Shown here: positions 51,458-60,872 of the stretch, piece by piece
Layout: the number at the start of each line of letters is the position of its first letter
Numbering within the stretch: the first letter of the stretch is position 1
Source of the DNA: JAICMB01 sp035295125
GTDB lineage: Bacteria > Acidobacteriota > Terriglobia > Bryobacterales > Bryobacteraceae
Length of the DNA: 64,000 nucleotides
Direction: 5' to 3'
NCBI GenBank assembly: GCA_035295125.1
Contig: DATGJP010000072.1
Location: 86,142-150,141, forward strand
The notes under the pieces: model-generated
The model's input: the letters and a program-made list of their open reading frames with translations, nothing else
What the model was told of the DNA's origin: nothing
The model's database searches: none
Position numbers and translations under genes: made by a program

Positions 51458-52354
51458 ATGACAAGCCCGCAGGTGTTCTGGCCGTATTTCATGCTGGCGG
51501 CGACCGGTTTGGCCGCGCTTCTCAGGTCCTGGCGGGAAGTGCGGACGCGGCGGGGACTGGAGCGGGTTCACTGGTTAGCCGCCGTTTCGATAGCCGTACC
51601 TATGGCGGTTTTCGGCGCGGAACATCTGTCATCCGCCAACGCGATCATGAATGGCGTCCCGAGTTGGATGCCCGGCCGGCTGTTCTGGACGTACCTTGTC
51701 GGAGTGGCGCTGATCGCCGCCTCGCTCAGCATCATTTTCAAAGTGTGGGACCGGTTGTCGGCGTCATTGCTCGCTCTCATGCTCTTTCTGTTCGTGGCGA
51801 TGATCCATGTCCCGAATGCACTCGCATCGCCAAACAACCGGATTCTCTGGACGATCGTGGCGAGGGACCTGTCTTTTGGCGCCGGATCGGCCCTCCTGGC
51901 CCTGACCACCGCCACAGAAAGTCGACGCTCGAATACCGCTGGAATTGCCATGGCATTCGTTTATGCGATTGCGGCCGTATGTGTATTCTTCGGGGTGGAA
52001 CACTTTCTGCATCCCGAATGCGTACCCGGAGTCCCTCTCGCCAAGCTCATGCCGGATTGGTATCCTCTGGCGCGCGTGTGGACATACCTGATCGGCGCGG
52101 CCATGGTGGCAGGCGGACTGGCGATGTTCTGGAACAAGACGTGCAGGTTGGCGGCGACGGCCATCGGAACGTTGGTTCTACTTGCCGTTTTCCTGATCTA
52201 TCTTCCGATCATGATCTCGAAGCCGGATATCGAGGGAGTGAATTATTTCGCCGACACGCTCCTGTTTGCGGGAGTCGTGCTGATAGCCTCCGGCGCCTCG
52301 GGTGCCGGCAAACACAGTTCGCCGGAAAAGGCCCTGTCGCACGGAGCGGGCTGA
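51458..52354 (+). CDS. Membrane protein with two DoxX-like halves
   Basis: A 298-residue inner-membrane protein with about eight helices in two similar halves. Each half carries the pattern (F)GxEH(L/F) ... P.W.P....W.Y(L)G.A (AEHLSSANAIMNGVPSWMPGRLFWTYLVGVALIA and VEHFLHPECVPGVPLAKLMPDWYPLARVWTYLIGAAMVA), which resembles DoxX/DoxD-type helices. The function is not known. It is separate from its neighbours. Confidence 0.7.
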   Translation: MTSPQVFWPYFMLAATGLAALLRSWREVRTRRGLERVHWLAAVSIAVPMAVFGAEHLSSANAIMNGVPSWMPGRLFWTYLVGVALIAASLSIIFKVWDRLSASLLALMLFLFVAMIHVPNALASPNNRILWTIVARDLSFGAGSALLALTTATESRRSNTAGIAMAFVYAIAAVCVFFGVEHFLHPECVPGVPLAKLMPDWYPLARVWTYLIGAAMVAGGLAMFWNKTCRLAATAIGTLVLLAVFLIYLPIMISKPDIEGVNYFADTLLFAGVVLIASGASGAGKHSSPEKALSHGAG

Positions 52355-52458
52355 CCGGCTGGACCCGAATCAGTACGCGTCCGGTTCCTGCGGCAACGGA
52401 CATGTCTCATTTCAAGATCGCTATCTTTCAAGCCAAGCAGCCCGTGGAAGAAGTCGGG

Positions 52459-52482
52459 CAGGCTGCATGCCAGGCTGCATGC
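52459..52482. repeat. Two tandem copies of a 12-bp repeat
   Basis: CAGGCTGCATGC occurs twice head to tail (52459-52470 and 52471-52482) in the intergenic region 52355-52600, each containing the palindromic core GCATGC. Similar Gly/Ala-type palindromic elements occur near 52513-52540 (GTGGCGCAAGCGG...). This is probably non-coding repeat DNA. Confidence 0.55.
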
Positions 52483-52600
52483 CTCGCCAACCTTGTCTCA
52501 CAACCCGTTACGCCACTGAGGTGGCGCAAGCGGTTTCGCCTGCGTATGCTAGCCGCTGCATCAAATGACCTTCGAATTCATTCGATCCATAAGGATCTGG

Positions 52601-54874
52601 CTACTTCGCCGCGATCGTATATTTCAAGCTGCGCTCCACCGACCGCCGTCCCTCCGTTACTGTGATCCGCACCTCATAATCGCCCGGCGCCTTTATGGCC
52701 TGAATCGCCATCGGTACCGCGCCGGATTCATCCGGTAGAGGAAGCTCGGATTGCTGCGTCGCCAGCACGCGCCCTCCTTTAAGGAATTTAGCTCGCAACT
52801 CCGGAATCCCCGGCGTATTTCCGGCCAAATACACGATGAAATAAACGTATGGTGACGCCCCAGCCGGCAAGTCGGTGGACACGTACGGCGTCGCCCGCTT
52901 GCCTGGAATCTCAAACGGGTCGGCAGCATCCCGCGGCCGCTGCAGGTTTTCAATTCGGTGCAGGAGCGCGATATCGCTGAGCGCCAATCCCGACTCCTCC
53001 CGGTTGTCGATTCGCAGCACGTTCGTGCTGGCGCGTCCACTCTCTTCATCCACCACCGCAGTCTCCACTGTGTATTCGCCGGGAGCGAGATCGACGGCAT
53101 GTTCATACGTCATGCAGTCCGACCGCAGCACCGGCAGGAGCGCATCGGTGACGTCCGAAGGCACGTCCTTGCTGATCTTTTCCACAATCTCTCCCTGCGC
53201 ATTTTTGACCAGGGCCAGGAGAGCAGCATGAAACCTGTGTTTCTTCTGCGCGGGTTCGGGGGTCGCCGTGAGATTCGATACGGGAACCTCGAAGGCAATC
53301 GAGTATTGCGATAAGTCTTTTTCGGGACGGAAGCGAAACGCCTTGGACTGGAAGTCGAAGGCATGCGGCAAAGGCTTGGCGTCGAGAGCTCGCAATCCCG
53401 CCATCTCCGCCGCCGTCAGCGGGTTATCCCAGGTCTCCGGCACGGCAAAGTAGCCGCTGCGAGTTTCCACGCGCAGGTCCGCGCGAGCCAGTTTCACCTC
53501 GATTTTTCGGAAATGACCATCGGGACGTTCCGATGCCGGCCGATAGGACAACTCATAATGGGTGTCCACGTCTTCCATCACCCGCGCGAGAAGCTTATCG
53601 GTATTGTTGGTGTTGGCGATCACGAATCCGCCCGTGCTCTCGGACAGCTCCCGAAGGGCCTCCTGCGTGTTCGCGCTCAAGACACCGAATCGGAGGTAAT
53701 CGGTTTGCCGCCCTTGCTCCATCAACCCCGCGCCAGGGCCTCCCGATGGCGTGCTCGACCCGCCTGCTCCCGCCGCTACCAGGCCGGAAGTGCTTTGTCC
53801 CTGGCTCAGATTGGCAGCCCGTTGCGTTAGCGCGCTGGACCCGCTCGATGGTGTGGTCGCGGGGCCGCTATCCTTGGTTATGGGAACGCCCTGGTATGGA
53901 CTGAGGCCCCAGACATCCAGACCATAGAACGTGACACCGCCCTTGTTGGCGGAACTGATGAGGGAGTGCCAGTACTCCAACTGGTCTGGTGGCCGCGTCA
54001 ATCCGCTGCTCATCAGCAAAACCGTCTTCTGGAACGGAAGGCCGCTAAGCTGCCGCACCAGGCCCGTGAGAGCGTCGATCTCGCGAAGTCCTGATGTGAC
54101 CGCAAGTCCGATGTTCCCAGGCATGCCCAAAGGATTAAACACCGACGTTCCATCGGCAAAACCATCCGCGGCGTTGGGATTAACGTTGTCTCCGGTGGCA
54201 GGGTTCCCAGGAGGCCTTCCACTAAGACCCGACCCGCCTGCGCTCACAGCTCCGGCATTCAGGAAAACGCCCGCCACCGAGAGACTCAACCCATTCAGCA
54301 AGGAGCCGGTGCTTTGCGCGACAGTCGGGAGTTGGTTGACGGCCGCCAGTTCCACAGCTTTCAGAAGGTGTTCGCGATTGTTCGAGAACGGAAACACGGG
54401 CCGGAGGCCGGTCGCATCCAATGTGAAGACACCGATGAAGGTGTCCGGCCGAACTTCCTGATTCACAAACTTGCGCGCCGCCTCGAAGGCGAAGGCCCTG
54501 GTCTCGGGAGTCAAGTCGTTAAGCACCAGGCAAACCACATTTACGGTTCGCAGCGGGTTGAGCGACGGCGGCATGCTGTTACCCGCCCCAGTTGCTGCCG
54601 CGGCTTGCGCCATCTGCTTTTCGTCCTCCGCTCGAACCTCGCGGCCCTGCACCAGGCGAAACGACCGTATGTCTTGCCGGACACCGTCCTCGTATACCGC
54701 GACCTGCGCCGGATCGATCTTGTTGACAAGGCGTCCGTGCGCGTCTCGTACGACGACTTCGAGCAACACCTCGTGGGTGGAACTCCGGAGGACGACGTTC
54801 GCGTCCGGCGTGGTTTGCTGCCCAATGGCATGAGCACCCGCCATGGTCATAAAAACTACAGCCAGTCGTTTCAT
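52601..54874 (-). CDS. VWFA-related domain protein (acidobacterial type), exported
   Basis: A 757-residue secreted protein with a signal peptide (cleavage near AIGQ). The N-terminal part has the acidobacterial VWFA entry (VLRSSTHEVLLEVVVRDAHGRLV, then VAVYEDGVRQDIRSF, about 28-78), followed by a VWA-like fold. The metal-ion-dependent adhesion site DxSxS is not present; the equivalent position reads LNDLTPETR (about 118-126). A low-complexity Gly/Ser region is at about 340-385; the C-terminal 350 residues are beta-rich. AAGGAG precedes the ATG. It is probably a surface adhesion or assembly protein. Confidence 0.85.
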   Translation of the reverse strand: MKRLAVVFMTMAGAHAIGQQTTPDANVVLRSSTHEVLLEVVVRDAHGRLVNKIDPAQVAVYEDGVRQDIRSFRLVQGREVRAEDEKQMAQAAAATGAGNSMPPSLNPLRTVNVVCLVLNDLTPETRAFAFEAARKFVNQEVRPDTFIGVFTLDATGLRPVFPFSNNREHLLKAVELAAVNQLPTVAQSTGSLLNGLSLSVAGVFLNAGAVSAGGSGLSGRPPGNPATGDNVNPNAADGFADGTSVFNPLGMPGNIGLAVTSGLREIDALTGLVRQLSGLPFQKTVLLMSSGLTRPPDQLEYWHSLISSANKGGVTFYGLDVWGLSPYQGVPITKDSGPATTPSSGSSALTQRAANLSQGQSTSGLVAAGAGGSSTPSGGPGAGLMEQGRQTDYLRFGVLSANTQEALRELSESTGGFVIANTNNTDKLLARVMEDVDTHYELSYRPASERPDGHFRKIEVKLARADLRVETRSGYFAVPETWDNPLTAAEMAGLRALDAKPLPHAFDFQSKAFRFRPEKDLSQYSIAFEVPVSNLTATPEPAQKKHRFHAALLALVKNAQGEIVEKISKDVPSDVTDALLPVLRSDCMTYEHAVDLAPGEYTVETAVVDEESGRASTNVLRIDNREESGLALSDIALLHRIENLQRPRDAADPFEIPGKRATPYVSTDLPAGASPYVYFIVYLAGNTPGIPELRAKFLKGGRVLATQQSELPLPDESGAVPMAIQAIKAPGDYEVRITVTEGRRSVERSLKYTIAAK

Positions 54875-55255
54875 AACTCCTTATCTTTTCAGAAATATGA
54901 CGGTTACGGTTAGAGCGGCGTTACCCGTCTTTGCGATGGATGTTATCCAGCCGACCGTGACAACCAAGCGGAGGCGGGTTAACACGCAGCCTTCAGGCTG
55001 CCCACCTGCCGGCTGAATCCGGCGGTACCAGCGCGAGTCGCGCTGTATTGGGGAGTTGTGTCTGTCAGGTTCTGTAACAACATCCGAGTCACGTAGACCA
55101 TGGTTCTTGCCGGACATGCTACGCGAGACATCTTTCCAATCGTAAGTAGACGGCTCAGCGGCGAGACGGGGAAACGATTCGCTGTGGGAGCAGTCCTTTT
55201 TCCAGGGATAGATTGGCCGAAAACCAAACTGTGGACCTGTTCAAGAAAGGGATCT
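54875..55255. other. Intergenic region with palindromic element
   Basis: About 380 bp between the divergent VWFA and radical SAM genes. It contains a short palindrome near 54988-55006 (GCAGCC TTCA GGCTGC). No gene is seen. Confidence 0.45.
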
Positions 55256-56308
55256 ATGTTGACAGTTTCCGAAGTGATTCGGGCATGGGGCAAAATTCTT
55301 AAAGGAGAGCGACCGTCGCTGTCCATCGAAATTACCCGCGAATGTCCTCTGCACTGTCCAGGATGTTATGCGTACCACGACGCTCATTTGGGTGGCGGCG
55401 CGACCTTGCGCAGTTTGCGTGATCGGAAGGGACAGGAACTTGTCGACGGTGTACTTGCAGTAACCGACCGGCTGCGGCCTTTGCACTTATCCATAGTGGG
55501 AGGAGATCCACTGGTTCGGTATCGCGAGCTGGAGGCCATGGTGCCGCTCCTCCTGGACCGGGGAATCCACGTACAGGTTGTCACCAGCGCATTCCGGCCT
55601 CTCGCGGCGAGTTGGGCGAAATTGCCTCATTTTAACGTCGTGGTTTCGATTGATGGGCTGCAGCCTGAGCACGATATCCGGCGCGCCCCTGCAACCTACG
55701 ATCGAATCATTAAGAACATCAGAGGCCAGAACATCACCATTCACTGTACGGTCACCGGACAGATGATGAAGCGTCCCGGATACTTGAGGGAATTTCTCGA
55801 GTTCTGGACTCCTCGAAAGGAGATTCGCAAGGTATGGTTCAGCTTGTTCACGCCGCAGACGGGAGATCATCTGCCTGAAATGCTGGGGCATGAGGAGCGT
55901 AAGCGTGCGATCGCTGACATGTTGACGCTGCGGGAGCAGTTTCCCAAACTCGACATGCCCGAAGGCATGATCCGGCAGTTTGCCGCACCTCCCTCAAACC
56001 CTAAAGACTGCGTCTTCGCACTCACCACTTTGACTCTGTCGGCGGACTTGGAAACCAAAATCGTTCCCTGCCAGTTTGGAGGAAACCCGGATTGCACGTC
56101 ATGCGGATGCGTTGCTTCCATGGGATTGGCTGCTGTGGCGGCACACAAACTCGGCGGTGTCATTCCCGTCGGATTGATCTTCAAAGCATCAATCAAAGTC
56201 GGCCAGGCGTGGGCGAAGCGCACCGCGCCACCGGCCACTGTTGAAGAACCATTTCGAATCCTGTCCGGTGACGATGCGGACCATGCATCGGGGCATATCC
56301 GCCAATAG
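55256..56308 (+). CDS. Radical SAM protein
   Basis: A 350-residue radical SAM enzyme. The 4Fe-4S/AdoMet site is CPLHCPGC (Cys30, Cys34, Cys37, a CX3CX2C signature), with GGDPL and VVSIDG strands in the TIM barrel. The C-terminal part carries extra cysteines (DCVFALTTL, VPCQFGG, CTSCGC), consistent with a further cluster or twitch domain. AAAGG lies just before the ATG; the frame's earlier start (55100) has no support. The substrate is unknown; members in related genomes are unassigned. Confidence 0.85.
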   Translation: MLTVSEVIRAWGKILKGERPSLSIEITRECPLHCPGCYAYHDAHLGGGATLRSLRDRKGQELVDGVLAVTDRLRPLHLSIVGGDPLVRYRELEAMVPLLLDRGIHVQVVTSAFRPLAASWAKLPHFNVVVSIDGLQPEHDIRRAPATYDRIIKNIRGQNITIHCTVTGQMMKRPGYLREFLEFWTPRKEIRKVWFSLFTPQTGDHLPEMLGHEERKRAIADMLTLREQFPKLDMPEGMIRQFAAPPSNPKDCVFALTTLTLSADLETKIVPCQFGGNPDCTSCGCVASMGLAAVAAHKLGGVIPVGLIFKASIKVGQAWAKRTAPPATVEEPFRILSGDDADHASGHIRQ

Positions 56309-56555
56309 CCGGTAAGGCTGAACTCAGCTCGGCGAAACTGGACGGCGCCCCTGAACGCGTCCGGCAGGTGGATGACATCCTCCTCCCTTTGGATCTGGCG
56401 GAGTTCGTGACGCGGTGCCCGTTACCTCACAGACAGCGAGATTACGGGTATCTTCAGTCCAGTCGCTTATCGCTCCCGGAAACTCGCCAGCAGGAGGTAA
56501 GGGCGGACGCTGCGTCCTGCCCGTACCGCCATCCGCTGCCCGTAGTCCTAAGTGG

Positions 56556-57233
56556 TCACCTATCAGCTCTGACTCGATCCGGCAAGGTCAATGTGCTGAC
56601 TGTCCCGACTCTCTCGGCCCGGACGATAAACCTCTGCGGTGCCGAACCGACGAAGTAGAACGGATAGCATGTGACCAGGGTGAGAATTTCAGTTTTGCTC
56701 GGATTCAGCACCGCGACATCTGCTGGACTCACCACCTTGGTGGATACGACACGGTAATGATACTCGCCGTGCAATGTTGTGATCGTAATGGCGTCGTCGC
56801 GCCGAATGTTTCGCAATGGGCGAAAGAACGTGTCGCGGTGCCCGGAAAGCCCCACGTTGCTGGGCTGCCCCGGTAGCGCAGTGCCGGGAATGTGACCAAC
56901 CGCGCGCCGCAGCGTGCCTTTGCCGGTCCCCTCGATGACAATCGCCGTGAGGCCGAGACGTGGAATCTCAAGCCGGCCGATAAGTCCCGCCGTCACTGCT
57001 GTCGCTGGATATTCGGGTGAAGCGGAGTATGCGGCCGCACGTATGCCGCCTTTCGCTTCGAGACGGTCACGCAGCAGGCGTTCCAGTTGCCGGCGCTCCT
57101 GGTTCTGAAAGATCCACCCGTCCACAAGAACGAAGCAGCAATATCCGAGCATCCCGACGGCGCCGGCAAACAGCCCGCGCTTAATCCACCGCAGAAGCCA
57201 CCACAGCGAATTGTGCCGAATCACAATTCTCAT
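56556..57233 (-). CDS. Class D sortase
   Basis: A 225-residue transpeptidase with one N-terminal membrane anchor (about 19-37). The catalytic triad is complete: His132 in LSGHRDTFF, Cys189 in TLVTCYPF and Arg201 in APQRFIV. The GLIGRLEIPRLGL and ALPGQPSNVGLSGH patterns fit class D. Sortases cleave LPxTx signals and attach proteins to an acceptor; class D enzymes typically recognise LPxTA. A matching LPATA signal occurs in the protein at 59965-60693. The gene overlaps the upstream VWA gene by ATGA (57230-57233), so it is cotranslated with it and the malic enzyme. A sortase in a diderm is unusual; the acceptor is unknown. Confidence 0.92.
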   Translation of the reverse strand: MRIVIRHNSLWWLLRWIKRGLFAGAVGMLGYCCFVLVDGWIFQNQERRQLERLLRDRLEAKGGIRAAAYSASPEYPATAVTAGLIGRLEIPRLGLTAIVIEGTGKGTLRRAVGHIPGTALPGQPSNVGLSGHRDTFFRPLRNIRRDDAITITTLHGEYHYRVVSTKVVSPADVAVLNPSKTEILTLVTCYPFYFVGSAPQRFIVRAERVGTVSTLTLPDRVRADR

Positions 57234-58147
57234 TGGGGACCTGCGATGTAGCCTGCTCGGGTGCGCACCGCGAGTTTGCCGTGGCCGGAGGCTGCAGCCA
57301 CCAAGCGAATGCTTCGGTAGACACCGGGTTGCGCTGCCTTGTTCGAGACATATCCGATGGTGTATTGATTGCGAATATCGCGCGCGATGCGTTCACAAAT
57401 CGGCACGACATCCTTGAGTTGTTCGGGGAAGAAGGCTTCACCGCCGGTCGCGCGAGCGAGACGGCGTAAAACATCCGGATTGCGGTCCGCATCCCCCTCG
57501 TCGAAGATGCCGATGGGGTACACCATTACGGTGGATTGTTCAAGCCTCTTCAAAACCTCTGCGAGCGTGTGCGCGCTCCGGTTATCGCCGCCATCGCTAA
57601 TGACCACCAGAACTTTCTTGTCACGGCTGCCGTCTTGCAATCTGTCTAACGCCTCCATGACGGCGTCGTAAAGCGCCGTCTGGCCCGACACCGATGCCCG
57701 CCGGATCGCGAGTTCCAGCTCATCGACCCGATTGGTGAATCGAATCGCGCCAGGCAGGCCGATGGTCACATACTCGTTAAAGTTAACGACAAACATTTCG
57801 TCTTCCGTGTTGCTTGATCGTACGAAAGTACCGGCAGCCGCCATCACCTCGGAAAGTTTCGGCTGCATGCTTCCGCTGTGATCGACGACCAGCCCAACGG
57901 TGACGGGAATGTCCTCATGGCGGAACAACTTGATGGATTGACGAACACCATTCTCGTAAACCTGAAAATCCTGCTCCCGCAGATCGGAGGCGAACCCGCC
58001 GCTTCGATTGCGCACGGTCGCCGGCAGCACCACGAGATCGACGTTTACGGAGAGCTGGTATGGCTCCTGGTCTTGAGGCTGGGCGTTCCCCGCGCTGGAC
58101 CAAAGCCCCAGAAGGAGAAACAAGACGCCGGCAAGGATTCTTAGCAT
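57230..58147 (-). CDS. VWFA-domain protein with intact MIDAS, exported
   Basis: A 305-residue secreted protein with a signal peptide (cleavage near GNAQ). A short N-terminal beta-domain (about 30-78, FQVYENGVRQSIKLF) precedes a VWA domain with a complete metal-ion adhesion site (DHSGS, residues 89-93; later ISDGGDN). The C-terminus (IRLVAAASGHGKLAVRTRAGYIAG) is typical of acidobacterial VWFA-related proteins. Its start shares bases with the malic enzyme stop (TAATG) and its stop overlaps the sortase start (ATGA). It has no LPxTG tail itself. It may help present or recruit the sortase substrate. Confidence 0.88.
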   Translation of the reverse strand: MLRILAGVLFLLLGLWSSAGNAQPQDQEPYQLSVNVDLVVLPATVRNRSGGFASDLREQDFQVYENGVRQSIKLFRHEDIPVTVGLVVDHSGSMQPKLSEVMAAAGTFVRSSNTEDEMFVVNFNEYVTIGLPGAIRFTNRVDELELAIRRASVSGQTALYDAVMEALDRLQDGSRDKKVLVVISDGGDNRSAHTLAEVLKRLEQSTVMVYPIGIFDEGDADRNPDVLRRLARATGGEAFFPEQLKDVVPICERIARDIRNQYTIGYVSNKAAQPGVYRSIRLVAAASGHGKLAVRTRAGYIAGPQ

Positions 58148-59880
58148 TACGATGCCTTGATCCGGCGATACTCCGGCTGCCACATCGCGTCCTGCACTTG
58201 TTGAACGATGTCGCCAAAGTCGACTCCCGCCAGGCCCTCAGCTACTACGGCCTCGACGACCGCAACAGCCACCGTGGCTGACACGCTGCGCAGGTCGTCA
58301 ATATGGGGAAGGAGTGACGCGCCCGGCTGACGCACGGTAACTAAACTGGACACCGCATTCGCCGCCGCCACGAACATCCCGTCACTGATTCGGCTGGCTC
58401 GGGAGACGATCGCGCCAAGCGCCAAACCCGGGTACAGCATGGCATTATTCACCTGGGCGATGACGTATGTCTGGCCTTTATATGTGACTGGAGAGAACGG
58501 ACTGCCGGTGGCGATCAAAGCCCGCCCTTCCGTCCAGGCAATCAGGTCGGCCGGGTTCGCTTCGGACCGTACGGGCGGGTTGGACAGCGCGAAGATGATC
58601 GGCCTCTCAGTATGCGCCGCCATCTCCTTAACGATCGCCTCGGTGAAACTACCGGCGACTGTTGAGGCGCCAACAAGCATCGTCGGTTTTACGCGCCGCA
58701 CCACCTCTGCCAGGCCTATGCCATTACCATTGCCGTCGTGCTTCCACCCTTTGCTTTCGGATGCCGGGCGGGCGTATGAAACCTGGTGGTCGCGTAGTTG
58801 AGCGGCCATATCGGTTGTGAGCAATCCCTTTTGGTCCACGCACCAAAAGCGTGTCGCAGCCTCCTCCTCGGAGAGTCCTTCGCGCACCATGGCGTCGCGG
58901 ATCTGGTCGGCAACGCCAATTCCGGCGGTCCCCGCTCCGAAGATGACTATGCGCTGGTGGCGCAGCGGCGTCCCGCATACACGGACAGCCGAGATTACAG
59001 CCGCGAGCGTGATTGCCCCGGTACCCTGCATGTCGTCGTTGAAGGTGCGGATCCGGTTGCGGTACTTCTCCAGAATGCGCCGCCCGTTGTCAGGCGCGAA
59101 GTCCTCCCATTGCAGCAGCGCATTGGGAAACAACTTCGTGACGGCTTTGACGTAAGCGTCAATGAAGACGTCGTAGCGTTCTCCGCGTATCCGTGCATGA
59201 CGATTCCCAATGTACGTGGGATCCCTCAGCAGACTCTCGCGGTTGGTGCCGACGTCGAGCATCACCGGAATCACGCGGCTCGGATCGATACCACCCGCCG
59301 CTGTGTAGATCGCCAGCTTTCCGATCGACACTTCAATGCCGCCGACACCCCAATCCCCGATTCCAAGAATTTGCTCGGCATCAGTTGCCAGAATCAGGTC
59401 GACATCAGCAGGGCCGGCGCCGAGGTTGGAAAACGCCTCCTCGATCGATTCGGCGTGGTCGATCGAGAGGTAAACCCCTCGCGGCCGGCGGCATTCATGA
59501 TGATATTGCTCCATCGCCAGGCCGACGGTCAGATCGTTGACGATGGGGATCATCTCGCGCAGGTGCGCCGAAAACAACCTGTAAAACAGCACCTCGTTAC
59601 GGTCGTGGAGTGCCGTCAAGAAGATGTTCCTGCTCAACGCATCCGGCAGCCGCTCATACTGAATGTACGCGTGGCTAACTTGAGCTGCGAGCGTATTAAT
59701 GTCCGGCGGCAACAGGCCCATGAGGCCGAGTGCCTTCCGTTCTTCCATCGTGAAGGCCGTGCCCTTGTTCAACAGAGGAGAATTGAGGACTCCCAGGCCG
59801 CGGGCCTTGGTCTCGTAGCAACCATGCCCATGCTGGCGCCTGGTCATGGGTGCCAGTAGCGGGATAACTCTCTGTCGCAT
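58147..59880 (-). CDS. NAD-dependent malic enzyme
   Basis: A 577-residue cytosolic enzyme (large form) that decarboxylates malate to pyruvate with reduction of NAD(P). Features: RGLGVLNSPLLNKGTAFT near the start, the malate-binding VYLSIDHAESIEE, VLIL-type ATDAEQILGIGDWGVGG, catalytic DDMQGTGAIT, the NAD-binding FGAGTAGIGVAD, and the late ALSNPPVRSEANP. AAGGGG lies 5 bp before the ATG. It is the first gene of a translationally coupled operon with the VWA and sortase genes, an odd combination of metabolism and surface assembly. Confidence 0.93.
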   Translation of the reverse strand: MRQRVIPLLAPMTRRQHGHGCYETKARGLGVLNSPLLNKGTAFTMEERKALGLMGLLPPDINTLAAQVSHAYIQYERLPDALSRNIFLTALHDRNEVLFYRLFSAHLREMIPIVNDLTVGLAMEQYHHECRRPRGVYLSIDHAESIEEAFSNLGAGPADVDLILATDAEQILGIGDWGVGGIEVSIGKLAIYTAAGGIDPSRVIPVMLDVGTNRESLLRDPTYIGNRHARIRGERYDVFIDAYVKAVTKLFPNALLQWEDFAPDNGRRILEKYRNRIRTFNDDMQGTGAITLAAVISAVRVCGTPLRHQRIVIFGAGTAGIGVADQIRDAMVREGLSEEEAATRFWCVDQKGLLTTDMAAQLRDHQVSYARPASESKGWKHDGNGNGIGLAEVVRRVKPTMLVGASTVAGSFTEAIVKEMAAHTERPIIFALSNPPVRSEANPADLIAWTEGRALIATGSPFSPVTYKGQTYVIAQVNNAMLYPGLALGAIVSRASRISDGMFVAAANAVSSLVTVRQPGASLLPHIDDLRSVSATVAVAVVEAVVAEGLAGVDFGDIVQQVQDAMWQPEYRRIKAS

Positions 59881-59964
59881 GTTGCCCCTTCTCTCTTTGA
59901 TTCCGTTTTCCGCCGGCGCGGCGCGCTTAGGATGGGCGCACCGCGGTGACGGACATCCGAACTA

Positions 59965-60693
59965 TTACACGCGTCGATCCGCTACACGAAGCATGAACGC
60001 TGCGCCCAGCGACAGCAGCCCTAACAGTCCGATGAGCGGCACGGGACTGGCCGTGGCCGGTAGCGTTCTCTCAGCAACGGTCGGTTCCAATGTGGGCGGC
60101 GGCGTAACCACCTCGGCGAGTTGCACCGCTTCTCCGGTGGGCTTGATCGCCATGATCGGCGCCTGCTTCAACTGCACAACAACTGGTTCCTCCACCGACT
60201 TAATCGGCGTGGCGACCTCGAGTGGTATCTCGGCGAAGGGACTGAAGAGAACAGCCACATTAGTGTCCTTGGCCAGTTCTATCGCCTTAGCTTTCGGATA
60301 CACGAACTCTTCGCCCCAATTTTTGCCGGGATAAAACCAGGCGCGCAGCGCTTCGGGTTGGCCTGCCGGTCTCTCTCTGAATGTGATCACTGTCTTGTCG
60401 GTCGCCTGCAGACGGTAATTGGGAATTGCCAGGATCGTGGCGTATACGATTGTTTCGTCGCTATTGAAGATCTGCACAATGTGGCGGTCGGACTGCGAAT
60501 CCAGGATCTTGAACACATAAGTGCCGGCGGGCAACACACCCCATCCAGCGAGGTGAACACCTGGAATCTCCAAGGGCTGGCTGAACGTGACCACGGTCTT
60601 CCTGTTCCAATCGTCCGCGTGTGCGCTCGGGGCGATTATCGTGCCCAGGAGCGCCACACATCCAACCGTTGTTATTGCTTTCAATCGATTCAT
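59965..60693 (-). CDS. Exported protein with LPATA sortase sorting signal
   Basis: A 242-residue protein. AAGGAG precedes the ATG at 60693, and a signal peptide ends near SAHA. A beta-rich domain follows (about 25-150, including VHLAGWGVLPAGTYVFKIL, VYATILAIPNYR and ITFRERPAG), then a Pro-rich linker. The C-terminus is a classic cell-wall sorting signal: LPATA at 211-215, a hydrophobic segment of about 20 residues (PLIGLLGLLSLGAAFML) and a short basic tail (RVADRRV). This is the predicted substrate of the class D sortase 2.7 kb away. The start is downstream of an in-frame codon at 60777 that lacks a ribosome site. Confidence 0.85.
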   Translation of the reverse strand: MNRLKAITTVGCVALLGTIIAPSAHADDWNRKTVVTFSQPLEIPGVHLAGWGVLPAGTYVFKILDSQSDRHIVQIFNSDETIVYATILAIPNYRLQATDKTVITFRERPAGQPEALRAWFYPGKNWGEEFVYPKAKAIELAKDTNVAVLFSPFAEIPLEVATPIKSVEEPVVVQLKQAPIMAIKPTGEAVQLAEVVTPPPTLEPTVAERTLPATASPVPLIGLLGLLSLGAAFMLRVADRRV

Positions 60694-60872
60694 TCTCACT
60701 TCTCCTTTTGTGGGGTACTGCGTTCGCTCCCGGTACGACCTGATGTAGATCTCGGCGGGCAAGTTCCACGAAGTCATTCAAGGCATTCGGAGAGCCGAAG
60801 CGGCAAAACCGCAATTTCCTATGTGGGCCTGTGTCTCAGGTGAATGTGGAGGCCGGGTAATTGACGTGATAC

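Noticed and set aside
51424..52665. 413-residue frame overlapping the DoxX-like gene
   Set aside because: Arg-rich and without membrane or domain pattern, while 51458-52354 has clear membrane helices in the other frame.
58798..59859. 353-residue plus-strand frame opposite the malic enzyme
   Set aside because: Complement of a well-supported enzyme gene.
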